Of a DNA stretch of 64,000 bases, positions 35,776-48,137 are shown piece after piece; the first letter of the stretch is position 1; each line of letters begins with the position of its first letter. The stretch is taken from contig JAQMRL010000016.1 of the NCBI GenBank assembly GCA_035578175.1, forward strand, positions 1 to 64,000, in the 5' to 3' direction. The stretch comes from Catonia carolina. Its lineage: Eukaryota > Arthropoda > Insecta > Hemiptera > Achilidae. The notes under the pieces are model-generated. The model was given only the letters and a program-made list of their open reading frames with translations. It was not told the origin of the DNA and made no database searches. The position numbers and the translations under genes were made by a program.

Positions 35776-37113
35776 TCTATTATTATTATTATTATTATTA
35801 TGATTATTATTAGCCGTAGAGCTCCCGAAGTGGAAGACGCTGAGCATTATTCACGATCATTGATTATTGGACTTGGTGTTTTTCTTGTTTGCCCACCAGC
35901 CTTTCATTTTCTGAGAAAAATCTGCTTTTCTTTCCTCACTCCATCTTGTTCCAACTCTTGGAATTTTAACCTCTGGAATAATCTCCCATTCATTAATTTT
36001 TGTTTTAAAACTATTTCGATTGGTAACTTCATTATCAGTAATGTTTGCCAGAACTAGATCTTTCTTAACGTGTCGAATCCACTCCCCTCCATTGACAAGC
36101 GAAGCTACATATTTTACCATCTTTTTTGTAACTCTATGATCAGGAAGCCTCATGATATGACCAAAAAATTTAAGACGTCTTTTCCTCATGTCTGTTACAA
36201 TATTTGAATGCTGCTCAACTGTGTTATTTTTTTGCAACTATAACCGTTTTCAGTTAATCTCGGACCGAGAATTTTCCTTATTATTTTCCTTTCCTCCTTT
36301 TACAAATTTTCTAAATCGGCTTTCCTGTTGAGGTTCAGGGTCTCACTGGCATAAAGCATTGATGGCTTGATCACTGTGTTGTAGTGTCTAATTTTTGTGT
36401 GAAGAGACAAGCATTTTTTATTATAAATAAATTGCACCAGCCCTAGGCCTTTACGAGCTTTCTTTATTCTCTCCTGCTGAGAAAATTTCTCCGAAATAAC
36501 TTCTAAATATTTAAAAAAAGACACCCTGTTTATTGTTCCATATTTGGTTTGTAACAATCTGCCCATAACAGACAGGTGGAGTGTCAAATTTTTTACACTC
36601 AATCTGTTAGTTGCAGGGCTAAAATAAATAGTTCTGCTTCTTATAATGTGGTCAGCCAATCAAATGACTGAATCATTTAAAAACAGAAGAGGTAGAGGTG
36701 TACTGTGACACTAATCAGAGTTATTTCCTCTGAAAGTAATGAATTTCATTATACAGCCAGACCCTGTGGTGAATGAAGTGAAGGTGTTATTTGCAGAGTG
36801 GAAGATATGTGCTTTTCAGAGGGCCCGGCATGCTGATAAGCATACTTTTCCACTCAGTGAGGAAAGCAATGGTAAACCACCTCACTCCTCGTTTTACTTA
36901 GTAAAACCTCTACAGGTTCAAACCAGCTTTTTGGCTGATGACCTAAACAACAACAACATTTGGTTTGTAGTCTGGTAACTTCTAGGTTTGTAGTTGTGAA
37001 CACTGTTTTTTCAAAGGATACCTGTAAACCAACTTTTTCTGTGCACTCTTTCAGAGTCTCTATCTGCTTTATTGCAACTTCGCCCGAGTCTGCCATTATT
37101 GCAAGATTTTTTA
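35776..37113 (-). pseudogene. LINE RT C-terminal region, split by SINE-B
   Basis: On the minus strand: QVSFEKTVFTTTN (near 37040), then after the SINE, FFKYLEVISEKFSQQERIKK, HTKIRHYNTVIKPSMLYASE and, in a second frame, RKRRLKFFGHIMRLPDH and WSEERKADFSQKMKGWW. This is the thumb and C-terminal region of an endonuclease-RT LINE, with a (TAA)n tail at 35779-35806. Frames break near 36240 and 36300. It is related to the fragment at 46421-47288 (shared WSEER and RKRRL.FFGH motifs). Confidence 0.85.
36559..36957 (+). mobile_element. SINE-B copy 7, inside the LINE
   Basis: Full-length. 12-bp duplication ATTTGGTTTGTA at 36542-36553 and 36958-36969; five extra bases (acaat) precede the usual CTGCCC start. 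Confidence 0.92.
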
Positions 37114-37844
37114 CGCTGAATAAAACGATAGTTTACTCGTGCCGAACGATAGGCGGTTACAGAGATAGCAACGGTTCACAATATTGTTATTAAATAAAAA
37201 TTTAAGTAACGTACGAATTAGAAATTTCTTACACGCTGTAAGAATGTTGTTATAAAAGTGATTATGCAAGTGATTAAGCAAGAAGTGATTATGTCTCGTA
37301 TAAAATTAAAATTAAATTTTTTACAACATCAGTCTCGTTTTTTAATAGCCACACCTCGTATTTGATACAGAATTTGAGGAATTAAAAATTGAATACAAAA
37401 CAATGTACAGAAAAAAATAGAAATAATAACTTACCTGTAATCATTAATACGAAGGTGACAACCTGAGGAAATCCAACTGAATTCATCCTTAACGATTGTA
37501 ACTTAACTTTTTAATCACTTCTTTATAAAATTTACTGATTATAAAAAATCATTTTTTCTTACAAAACTGACTATAAAAAAAAACACTAAATTTTATCCAT
37601 TTATTACTTATTTGAAACTGGATCAGTTCTCATTTATTACATGTTTTTTTCATTAATTTTAAAAAAATTTCGAAATTTTCCGTTTTTTTAAATTTTGCCT
37701 AATGTAAATTCGATTTAAAACGGGTTTATCATCATGAGTTTTGTCTTCTTGTTCAATTGAACTTTTTACAACTGTGATCTACACATTTCTCTGTAGTCAT
37801 CTGAAACAGAAAAAAAATTACATTTAAACATAGTACAGTGGAGC
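37114..37844. other. AT-rich spacer, nothing recognised
   Basis: About 730 bp with no gene or repeat family seen. Confidence 0.45.
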
Positions 37845-38160
37845 CGTAGTTAGTTTGCTTCTCCTAGTGTCAACAAACCAAATCCAGCTACTACAGGGTG
37901 CACGCTAGAGTCCGCGACTTTATGGATGTCGTATTCCTATTAAGTTAACTATTTTTTAAATTATAAGTACTTAAAGTACTAAAAACATCAGTCATGATAT
38001 GATGTAGGCCTAACAATTTCATTTATAAAAACACTTTTAAAAGTATTTTGTATTTAAATACTTTAGAAAGTATTTTGTTGTTACTTTTTAATCAGCGTGT
38101 ACACATTTTTATTTAATGCGCATGCTCAGTGACGTCATTATTTGTTTACATTAGGAGCAA
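37845..38160. repeat. Paralogous segment B (partner of 33309-34690)
   Basis: Same sequence as segment A without HL-22. It provides the pre-insertion site of HL-22. Confidence 0.9.
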
Positions 38161-38163
38161 ACT

Positions 38164-38560
38164 CTGCCCTTAACAGACAGGTGGAGTGTCAATTTATTTA
38201 CACTCAATCTGTTCGTTGCAGGGCTAAAATAAATAGTTCTGTTTCTTATAACATGGTCAGCCGATTAAATGACTGAATCATTTAACAACAGAAGAGGTAG
38301 AGGTGCAAAAGACACTAATCAGAGTTTTCTCCTCTGAAAGTAATGAATTTCATTATTCAGCCTGACCCTGTGGTGAATGAAGTGAAGGTGTCATTTGCAG
38401 AGTGGAAAATCTATGCTTTTCAGAGGGCCTGGCATGCTGATAAGTGGACTTTTCCACTGAGTGAGTTGTGGCAATGGTAAACCACCTGACTCCTCGTTTT
38501 ACTTAGTAAAACCTCTACTGGTTCAAACCAGCCAACCAGGCTGATGACCTAAACAACAAC
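38164..38560 (+). mobile_element. SINE-B copy 8
   Basis: Full-length with target duplication AGGAGCAAACT (38153-38163) and AGGAGCAAAACT (38561-38572). Segment A (34670) has the unoccupied site attaggaacaaactaag. Confidence 0.95.
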
Positions 38561-38596
38561 AGGAGCAAAACTAAGAAATTTAGATTTTAGACATTA

Positions 38597-38878
38597 ATTC
38601 CTTTTTTTATTGTAAACAGCACAATACTTCCTCTCCCCAATTCTTGAAAGTAAATATGAGAAAATTCAAAAATTTAAATTTAAATTTAGACCACCCTAAT
38701 TACCATATTGTAATGAATTTCACAAATTTTCTATTTTAATTCTTTTTTTATTGTAAACCAGCACAATACTTCTTCTCCCCAATTCGTAAAAGTAAATAAT
38801 ATGAGAAAATTCAAAAATTTAAATTTAAATTTAGACCACCCTAATTACAATATTGTAATGAATTTCACAAATTTTAAA
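38597..38878. repeat. Two tandem units of about 141 bp
   Basis: attaattccttttttattgt ... cacaaattttctattt is followed by a second copy with few changes. Both contain aatttaaatttaaatttaga. Confidence 0.88.
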
Positions 38879-39302
38879 TACCTAAAAACTAAGTTTGTAA
38901 TTTTCAGATAAAATTGAAAATTTAAAAGTAAAGTGAATGTTAAATTAATTAAGATAGTAAACTGGAAAGTTTTCAACAACTTTTCTAGGAGAAGTAAAAG
39001 TTGGTCGTTAAAAAAAGAAAGAAAGAAAGTAAAAGCTCATTAGATTTCAAAGAGGGTTTTCAAACATCGACGGATATAACTAGAAGTTTAAACTTTTCAC
39101 GGCAACTTTTATCTTTAAAACATTTAGTTTACGACGACAGACAAGTAGGTTGTGATTTTTCGCCTCGAATATTAACTAACATTTTATTACCATGTCTAGT
39201 AAATTTAAAACTAAATTTTTAAAGAAAAATTTCAGATTTCTTAAAAATATACACGTGCTTCGCTTACGTACCACCAATGACACGATGGGATTCTTCATTT
39301 TT
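38879..39302. other. No recognised feature
   Basis: A 73-codon ORF at 39001-39222 has no domain I recognise and starts at a TTG. Confidence 0.4.
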
Positions 39303-39664
39303 ACTTCATCTTGCCTATATGAATAGGCCTATATAGGAAGGAAAGTATTGTTTTCATCTCGATTTTTTGAAATCGATTTTTCAACGGATACACACGTTTT
39401 CAGACACCATGAATCCAAAAAACATGTTTTTAGCGATTGGTCTGTGTGTGTGTGTGAACACAATATCTTAAGAACGGAACATCGTACGAACTTGAAACTT
39501 GAAACTTAAGTTACATACCACTACCGGACCCGACGCGAACATTTTCATCAAAATCGGTCAACCGGAAATAGTAGTTTATTCGTATAATTTTTAACTTTTT
39601 TGCGATTTTCTCAAAAACTGGTCCTACGATTTTTTTTAAAAATCATTTGGTTTACTAAATTTTA
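39303..39664 (+). mobile_element. Helentron-like 5' part HL-24 (truncated)
   Basis: From ACTTCATCTTGCC to the tttggtttactaaattt block, then lost. Followed 33 bp later by HL-25. Confidence 0.88.
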
Positions 39665-39696
39665 GGTTACATGTATTATCTGACGAAAACATTTTT

Positions 39697-40636
39697 ACTT
39701 TCTCTTGCCTACATGAATATATGGAACGGAAAGTATTGCTTTCATGTCGATTTTTCAAAATCGAGTTTTCACCGGGTCTACACGTTTTCAGAATCCCTGA
39801 ACCCAGAAAACATGTTTTAAGCAAATTGTCTGTGTGTATGTCTGTTGTGTGAACAGAATATCTCAAGAACGGAACATCGTACGAACTTCAAACTTTAAAC
39901 TTAAATTACATACCACTACCGGACCCGACACGAACATTTTCATCAAAATCAGTCAACCGGAAGTAGTAGTTTATTCGAGTCATTTTTCACTTTTTTGCGA
40001 TTTTCTCAAAAACTGGTCCTACGATTTTTTTTAAAATCGCCTAGTTTACTAAATTTATTATGCTCTACAAGATAGGGTAGGTGTCATGTTTGATGAAATT
40101 CTCGGTGACGCTGTTTTCACGTAAAGAGATTGTTTTTTTAAGATTACGGTTTTAATATGCATTTTAGCGCTAAAATTTATATAATAAAAAAAGTTAACAA
40201 TATAAAATTCTGCAACTATTATTTGTAACATTTTTTTGTATCACGCTTAGTTTAGCGGTAATTAGCGATTTTCTGTTTTTTCCTCACGAAAACGTGTGAA
40301 AAATCGATTTTGTTAAGATTTCGGCCTTAGTATGCATTTAACGACAAAAGTGTCTATTAATCAAACTTATAGGAAATTAAAAGATCTACAACTTTTAATC
40401 TAAACATTTTTCTCTACAGAGCCTAGTTTAGAGAGAAAGAGTGATTATCCGTATTTTTAAGACAACCTGAGGTTGATTTACATATTGCGTTTTTCACTCA
40501 TGATTAAAATTAAGTTATGTTTATTGAGGTTAGTTTTTTGTTTATTTCTGATGTTTTAATACTAATGTTAGGTTATATTGTTCATTATTTTTGCATTGGC
40601 AAGAGAAAGTTGTGTGTGTGAGAGTTGCGCATCAGA
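39697..40636 (+). mobile_element. Helentron-like element HL-25
   Basis: Full-length with an almost absent TG tract (tgtgtgtatgtctgttgtgtg), so the tract is not required for recognition of the copy. The 3' terminus is decayed (gttgcgcatcaga). Confidence 0.92.
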
Positions 40637-40988
40637 TTTCATATTTAACAATATCATGAGTGAATTGAACAACGTGTAAGAAAAATGTTAACTAATAAAT
40701 CTTACCGAATTTAATAAGAGGCGTGTGAAATAGAATAAGGCAGTGGTAGGAAATTTGAAAAGAAGTAAATTGAGAGCTTTCACTCAGAAAAAGGTCTAAA
40801 TAGTGAAAGGTTATGCCTGATCATCCACTTTACACTCTTCCATCCACTAACACGCTACAATAGATTCAATGAAATCCTTTGAAATCCACCTTCAATCTAT
40901 TGTAGGCTTACTCTTATACATGTGTAATGTGTTTTCATTTCGCTCTATTAAAGTATCAAATTTTAAATTAAATTTGATTAAAAAAAAA
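40637..40988. other. Spacer, nothing recognised
   Basis: No gene seen. Confidence 0.4.
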
Positions 40989-41736
40989 TCTGGTGTGAAA
41001 CACTCACACAACTTTCTCTTGCCAATAGAAATAATTAAGAATAAACCTAATATTAGTAATAAAACATTAGCAATAAACAAAAAACTAACCTCAATAAACA
41101 TAACCTAATTTTAATCATGAGTGAAAGACGCAAAATGAAAATCAACCTCAGTTTGGCTTAGAAATACGGAAAATCACTCTTTCTCTCTAAACTAGGCTCT
41201 GTAGAGAAAAATGCTTTAAATTAAATTATATAAGTTTTTGCGCTAAAATTTATATTAAAGCCGTAATCTTAAAAAAACAACGTTTTTACGTGAAAACAGC
41301 CTCACCGAGAATTTCAGCAAACATGGCGCCTACCCTATCTTGTAGAGAATAAAAAGTTGAGTAAAATAGGCGATTTTTAAAAAAATCGTAGGACCAGTTT
41401 TTGAGAAAATCGCAAAAAAGTGAAAAATTATACGAATAAACTACTACTTCCGGTTGACCGATTTTGATGAAAATGTTCGTGTCGCGTCCGGTAGTGGTAC
41501 GTAACTTAAGTTTCAAGTTTCAAGTTCGTACGATGTTCCGTTCTTGAGATATTCTGTTCACACACAGACACACACACACACACACAGACACACACACACA
41601 CAGACCAATCGCTAAAAACATGTTTTTTGGGTTCAGGGGGTCTGAAAACGTATAGATCCGGTGAAAACTCGATTTCGAAAAATCGACATGAAAACAATAC
41701 TTTCCTTCCTATATATTTATATAGGCAAGAGAAAGT
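40989..41736 (-). mobile_element. Helentron-like element HL-26 with internal deletion
   Basis: Both ends intact. About 200 bp is missing at about 41221, where the ctttaaatt block joins the taagtttttgcgct block. Confidence 0.92.
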
Positions 41737-41769
41737 AAAAATCAAGTATTAAATTTGGGCGGTATTTTT

Positions 41770-42085
<316 letters not shown>

Positions 42086-42235
42086 TTAAGTAATGAAACA
42101 CATTAAGTGATTTTTTTTAAATATTTATTTCTGTCAAAGACCGTTCGATACAAAAGTTTAATGAATAATGAATCTCCTACAATATACTTTTTATATACTA
42201 TTTGATATGGAACTGTTTACAAAACTCTGGTGTGA
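42086..42235. other. Spacer
   Basis: Nothing recognised. Confidence 0.4.
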
Positions 42236-42720
42236 AACACTCACACAACTTTCTCTTGCCAATGAAAATAATGACCAGTATAACCTAACATTATTAATAA
42301 AACATTAGAAATAAACAAAAAACTAACCTCAATAAACATAACCTAATTTTAATCATGAGTGATAGACGCAAAATGAATATCGACCTCAGTTTGGCTTAAA
42401 AATACGGAAAATCACTCTTTACCGCTAAACTAGGCTCTGTAGAGAAAAATGTTTTTGATTAAAAGTTGTAGATCTTTCAATTTCCTATAAGTTTGATTAT
42501 AGACACTTTCGTCGTTAAATACATACATACGATGTTCCGTTTTTTAGATATTCTCTTCACTCACACACACGCACACACCCAGACCAATCGCTAAAAACAT
42601 GTTTTTTGGGGTTTAGGGGGTCTGAAAACGTGTAGATCCAGTGAAAATTCGAATTCGAAAAATCGACATGAAAACAATACTTTCCTTCCTATATATTTAA
42701 CTTAAATAGGAAGAGAGAGT
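42236..42720 (-). mobile_element. Helentron-like element HL-28, strongly shortened
   Basis: Ends present; about half of the body is missing at about 42525, where the cgtcgttaaatacatac block meets the cgatgttccg block. Confidence 0.88.
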
Positions 42721-42987
42721 AAAAAAGATTTATGTGGAAATGAATCAGCAGTATAATAATTGACATGACGTCGTTCGTTATACTCAATAAATAAACCGAC
42801 AGAAAAAGTATTTTTTAAAATAAGAAATCCTTGGAATATTCTTTACGAAACAGGAAAACTAAATTGTATCCAACAAGTTTCTTCTCGGAAAACTTTTCTC
42901 CCGTCTCGCTCTCATCTCACTTCCCCCTTCTCCCCCCCCTTTAACCTTATAAACTGAAATCTTCACTTTGGCTTAAGGATTACCTTA

Positions 42988-44035
42988 AGACCCGTTCCAG
43001 AAGGACGGGCGATAATACTTTTTCCAAAATAGGGAAATTCAATTTGGTTGTTGTGACAGAGGCTGATATACTAAAAGAAGAATAAGAAGAAGAAAAACGA
43101 GGAAAAAGTTTCCCAGAATTTTATTGACTTTTCTTGCCGTGGGATGACGGGATTCAAATTTTTCTACGTAGTTAATACAGAAAGATTATTCCGCAAAACG
43201 AACCCACAAATATACAACATGTTATGTACAATTTTTTACTTTCTCTTGCCTATATAGTCATATATATGTTTGTGTCGGGTCCAGTAGTGGTATGTAACTT
43301 AAGTTTTCAACTTCGAGTTCGTGCATTGTTTCGTTCTTGAGATATTTTATTCACACACACACACATGCGCGCTATAAGAAGGAAAGTAGGCCTATTGTTT
43401 TCATGTCGATTTTTCGAAATCGGGTTTTCACCGGATCAACACGTTTTCAGACCCCCTGAATTCAAAAAACATGTTTTTAGCGATTGGTCTGTGTGTATTT
43501 GTGTGCGTGCGCGCGCGCGCGCGCGCATGTGTGTGTGTGTGAATAAAATATCTCAAGAACGAAACAATGCACGAACTCGAAGTTGAAAACTTAAGTTACA
43601 TACCACTACTGGACCCGACACAAACATCTTCATCAAAATCGGTCAACCGGAAGTAGTAATTTATTCGTGTAATTTTTCACTTTTTTGCGATTTTCTCAGA
43701 AACTGGTCCTACGATGTTTTTTAAAATCGCCTGGTTTACTAAATTTTTTATACTCTACAAGATAGAGTAGGCGCCATGTTTGCTGAAATTCTTCCGTACC
43801 AGAAAGACGGGCGATAATACTTTTTCCAAAATAGGGAAATTCAATTTGGTTGTTGTGACAGAAGCTGATATTCTAAAAGAAGAATAAGAAGAACAAGAAG
43901 AAAAAGGAAAAAGTTTCCCAGAAATTTATTGACTTTTCTTGTCGTGGGTTGACGGGATTCAAATTTTTCTACGTAGTTAATACAGAAAGATTATTCCGCA
44001 AAACGAACCCACAAATATACATTTTGTGCACAATT
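42988..44035. repeat. Duplicated 250-bp flank preceding HL-29 and HL-30
   Basis: gacgggcgataatacttttt ... attccgcaaaacgaaccc is present at about 43003-43220 and 43807-44015. The repeat unit of about 805 bp is flank plus HL copy. Confidence 0.92.
43238..43794 (+). mobile_element. Helentron-like element HL-29 with an internal foldback
   Basis: Starts with ACTTTCTCTTGCC. Then a segment of about 108 bp (43265-43373) is the exact reverse complement of the same copy's 43520-43627 region. The element then resumes in the forward sense at ataagaaggaaagt and stops at gctgaaattctt. Confidence 0.92.
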
Positions 44036-44039
44036 TTTT

Positions 44040-44959
44040 ACTTTCTCTTGCCTATATGAATATATAGGAAGGAAAGTATTGTTTTCATTGCGATTTTAAC
44101 AAATCGAGTTTTCACCGGATCTATACGTTTTCAGACCCCCTGAATTCAATAAACATGTTTTTAGCGATTGATCTGGGTGTGTGCGTGTGTGTGAGTGAAG
44201 AGAATATCTAAAAAACGGAAAATCGTACGAACTTGAAACTTGAAACTTAAGTTACATACTACTACTGGACCCGACACAAACATTTTCATCAAAATCGGTC
44301 AACTGGAAGTAGTAGTTTATTAGTGTAATTTTTCACTTTTTTGCGATTATCTTAAAAACTGGTCCTACGATTTTTTTTAAAATCGCCTTATTTACAAAAT
44401 TTTTATGCTCTACAAGGTAGGGTAGGCGCCATATTTGCTGAAATTCTTCGTAAGGCAGTTTTTGCGTAAAGAAATTGTTTTTTTAAGATTACGGCTTTAG
44501 TAGGCATTTTAGCGCAAAATGTATTTAATAAAAGTTGTAGAGAATTTAAAATTCTACAACTTTTATTTCAAATATTTTTTTTGTAAAACGCTTAGTTTAG
44601 CAGTAATTAGCAATTTTCTGTTTTTTACTCACAAAAACGTGTCAAAAATCTATTTGTTTAAGATTTCGGCCTTAGTATGCATTTTACAACAAAAGTGTAT
44701 ATAATAAAATTTATAGGAAATTAAAAGATCTACAACTTTTGTTTAGAGCATTTTTCTCTACAGAGCCTAATTTAGCATGAAAGAGTGATTATCTTTGTTT
44801 TTAACCCAAACTGAAGTTGATTTTCATTTTACGTCTTTCACTCATGATTAAAATAAAGCTATATTCATTAAGATTATTTTTTTATTTTTATTACTAATGT
44901 TAGGTTTATTGTTAATTATTTACATTGGCAAGAGAAAGTTGTGTGTGTTTCACACCAGA
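44040..44959 (+). mobile_element. Helentron-like element HL-30
   Basis: Full-length, with a very short TG tract and scattered substitutions; 3' end gtgtgtgtttcacaccaga. Confidence 0.92.
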
Positions 44960-45344
44960 TTTTTATATTAGTATAAATTAGTACCTGCCAGTTAAAAATG
45001 AAGTAACGAGAGATGCTCTGTTAAATTTATACCATTTTAATTATAAAATATACTTAATAAAATATGTTTCATACAATAAGTCTGCGTTATTTAATAGTAA
45101 TGAAGAGAAACGAAATTAAATATTAAAATCAAGACACACAAAGTGTAAAAGTTATACATGCTTGCTGTTACACTACCTACCTAATATTAAAACAAGTTTT
45201 CTCTTACCAACTCAAAATAGAGTACAACTCTCTAACGTAATGTTACCAAACTAATAGCAGTAGCAAAAGCAATGTTTCTCTTTTATCTTTTATTAATAAA
45301 TATTTTATTACTGTTTCATATTTATATTACATATGCATTACATT
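44960..45344. other. AT-rich spacer, nothing recognised
   Basis: No feature seen. Confidence 0.4.
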
Positions 45345-45436
45345 ATTATTATTATTTGTAATTAAAATTTACCACGTATTAAATTTAGCTGGCAATCAAA
45401 GTTCAAAAGTTCAACATTAATACTGTAATAATTTTT

Positions 45437-45568
45437 ACTTTCTCTTGCCTATATGAATATATAGGAAGGAAAGTATTGTTTTCATGTCGATTTTTAGAAA
45501 TCGAGTTTTCACCGGATCTATACGTTTTCAGACCCCTGAACCCAAAAAACATGTTTTTAGCGATTGGT

Positions 45569-45611
<43 letters not shown>

Positions 45612-46411
45612 CGCGCGCGCGTGTGTGTGTGTGTGAACAGAATATCTCAAGAACGAAACATTGTTCGAAATTGAAACTTGAAACTTAAGTTACATACCAC
45701 TACCGAACCCGACACTAACATTTTCATCAAAATCGGTCAACCAGAAGTAGTAGTTTATTCGTATAATTTTTCACTTTTTTGCAATTTTCTCAAAAACTAG
45801 TCCTACGATTTTTTTTAAAATCGCCTGGTTTACTACATTTTTTATGCTCTACCATATAGGGTAGGCGCCATGTTTGCTGAAATTCTGCTTGAGGCTGTTT
45901 TTACGTAAAAACATTTTCTTTTTAAGATTGCGGCTTTAATATGCATTTTAGCGCAAAACGTTATATAATAAAAGTTGTAGAGAATGTAAAATTCTACAAC
46001 TTTTATTTCAAACATTTTTTTGTATAACGCTTAGTTTAGCGGTAATTTGCGATTTTCTGTTTTTTTTCTCACGAAAACGTGAGAAAAATCGATTTTTTTA
46101 ACATTTCGGTCTTAGTATGCATTTTACGACAAAAGTGTATATAATTAAATTTATAGAAAATTAAAAGATCTACAACTTTTGTTTAGAGCATTTTTCTCTA
46201 CAGAGCCTAGTTTAGCGTGAAAGCGTGATTTTCTGTATTTTTAAGCCAAACTGAGTTCGATTGTCATTTTGCGTCATTCTCTCATGATTAAAATAAGGTT
46301 ATGTTTTTGAGGTTAGTTTTTGTTTATTTCTAATATTTTATTAATAATGTTAGGTTTATTATTAATTATTTGCATTGGCAAGAGAAAGTTGTGTGAGTGT
46401 TTCACACCAGA
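45437..46411 (+). mobile_element. Helentron-like element HL-31
   Basis: Full-length; TG tract 45572-45634 with about 20 bp of pure GC in the middle. Confidence 0.94.
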
Positions 46412-46420
46412 TTTTTTTTT

Positions 46421-47288
46421 GTTCACGAATTGGCCTGCTATGGATCACGTTACCAAGTTGTTCCACTGGCCTACTGTATTTGCCAGCTTCCCTTGCGTTC
46501 GGCCCATAACGCCTTCATTCTCGCGCTTTGTTGGTGTCTCCTTTCCTCTGACCATTCGCCGCCATTTCCCCGGCGCATCCTCCTGCTCTCGATCGCCCCA
46601 GATTCCCTTATCACTGCTCTATAGTGCTCTCTGTCCTGTGTGTCCCGCGGTGTTAATCCTATCTGTTCCAGATCCAGTTTAGTTTCCTTGGCCCATGTGT
46701 AGTTCTTCTTTCCCCGGTTCACAAAGTCGAATACCTGTTTGACCAGTCTATCGCCACTCATCCTGCTGAAATGCCCAAAGAATGCCAGTCTGCGCTTCCT
46801 CGTCCGTGAGACGATGCCCTCTGAGAATTTATACACGTCTTGGTTGTGCTGCAGTCTCCATCCCTCCGTGGTCATCCTGCCCCCCATTATCTTCCGTATT
46901 ATCTTCCTGTCCAATCCCTCAATCTTCCTGAGGCCCCTATTGAGAAGCAGCGTTTCACTGGCGTACAGTGCTTCGGGTTGGATTACCGTGTGATAGTGTC
47001 GCTTCTTAGCATTTTTGGAGATGCACTTCTTGCTGTATACGCTTCGTGTTGTCCTAAATGCGTTCCACTTCTTCCGTATTCTTTCCTCTATCCCGGGCTT
47101 ATCCAGACCGTTTGTGTGGATGTGTTCTCCCAGATACTTAAACGATTCGACCTGTTGCAATGTTCCTATGTTAGTCTCGATGTCCTCTTGTGTTTTGTGG
47201 CTTGTGATGAACTTTGTTTTTTCTGCCGATATATATAAACCCACTGTGTTGGCCACTTCCTCCAGTAGGTTAACCGCCTGTGCTGCCT
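46421..47288 (-). pseudogene. LINE RT C-terminal fragment, long open frame
   Basis: 261 codons open (47256 to 46471) plus codons upstream to the truncation. Motifs: YISAEKTKFITSHK (just after the RT palm), QQVESFKYLGEHIHTNG, KRHYHTVIQPEALYASETLL, KRRLAFFGHFSRMSGDR, then a basic C-terminus GGEWSEERRHQQSARMKALW. This is the downstream half of an endonuclease-RT LINE; the catalytic YADD region and endonuclease are missing. The frame is intact, so the insertion is probably young. Its likely function is nil. Confidence 0.88.
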
Positions 47289-47390
47289 TACATTATTATT
47301 ATTATTTGTAATTAAAATTTATCATGTATTATATTTAGCTGGCAATCAAAGTTCAAAAGTTCAACATTAATACTGTAATAATTTTTTTTA

Positions 47391-47455
47391 TAATCTGCTG
47401 TGAAACAGTCGCACTATTTTCTCTTGCTAGTGTAAATAATATAAAATATAACCTA
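47391..47455 (-). mobile_element. Helentron-like 3' end relic HL-32
   Basis: aatctgctgtgaaacagtcg, ttttctcttgctagtg and aaataatataaaatataacc match a diverged 3' terminus; nothing more of the element. Confidence 0.65.
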
Positions 47456-47568
47456 CATAAATATGATACATAATGAACAGCCAAAAACAAAACAAATCAA
47501 ATATATCACACACCTCAGAGTTTTAAATTTATTCTAGATCTTTCGTCTCTCTCGGAGACATCATCTCT

Positions 47569-47784
47569 CGGAGACAACCACTACTCAAGAAACAGAATTG
47601 ATAATTATGTTGCTAATCACAGCACTAAATTGTTTGAACAAAAACCAACTTATGCAGGTAGAAAATACATCAATAAATTGCCACAAGGTTTAAAAAGTTG
47701 TGACAATTTATGTCATTTAAAAAAAAGCTAAAACAGTATTCGATTGATGAAACATTTTTACAGTGTGCACGAATTCCTTTCTAA
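47569..47784 (+). pseudogene. LINE RT extreme C-terminus (second LINE type)
   Basis: Too short for an ORF call. The plus strand reads NHYSRNRIDNYVANHSTKLF, EQKPTYAGRKYINKLPQGLK and, after a one-base shift at an A run, FKKKLKQYSIDETFLQCARI before TAA at 47782. The pattern (TRN-like start, Y.G.K.YN.LP, FKKKLK) is the usual C-terminus of CR1/Jockey-group LINEs. The 3' UTR to 48137 contains two copies of ttcatgacaagcctactga and ends in an A run. Confidence 0.75.
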
Positions 47785-47837
47785 ATAGTTTTTGGTTGAA
47801 AAGTATTTAACTTGTAATTAAACAAATATTGTGTACT

Positions 47838-48060
47838 ATTTGATACAAAGGGGTTCATGACAAGCCTACTGAGTTAAGCAGTAGCAGGAAAAAATTATTG
47901 GTAAGTGATGAATTTATCATTGTGTTTGATTTTGTTTTTTTTTTATTTTTGTGTGATATTTGATTCAATGGGATTCATGACAAGCCTACTGAAGTAAGCA
48001 GTAGCAAAAACAATTTTCTCGTGGTAAGTGATGGTGAATTTATCATTGGTGATAAACTTT
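47838..48060 (+). repeat. Two tandem units of about 120 bp in the LINE 3' UTR
   Basis: ttcatgacaagcctactgag ... gaatttatcattg occurs twice (about 47852 and 47972). Confidence 0.82.
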
Positions 48061-48137
48061 CAGTTTATCAGTTTTATTTGACATGTCCTGTACTCCCTTT
48101 GGAGTCTCCTGGATGCAAGTTAAAAAGAAAAAAAAAA

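Larger units (their letters stand above)
45345..47385. repeat. Direct repeats of about 90 bp flanking HL-31 plus a LINE
   Basis: ttacattattattattattt ... aacattaatactgtaataat occurs at about 45340-45432 and 47289-47381. The simplest order is LINE insertion with an unusually long target duplication, then HL-31 inserting into the T run at its left edge. Confidence 0.88.

Noticed and set aside
39001..39222. 73-codon ORF as a host gene
   Set aside because: TTG start, no recognisable motif, AT-rich surroundings and no splice or promoter evidence.
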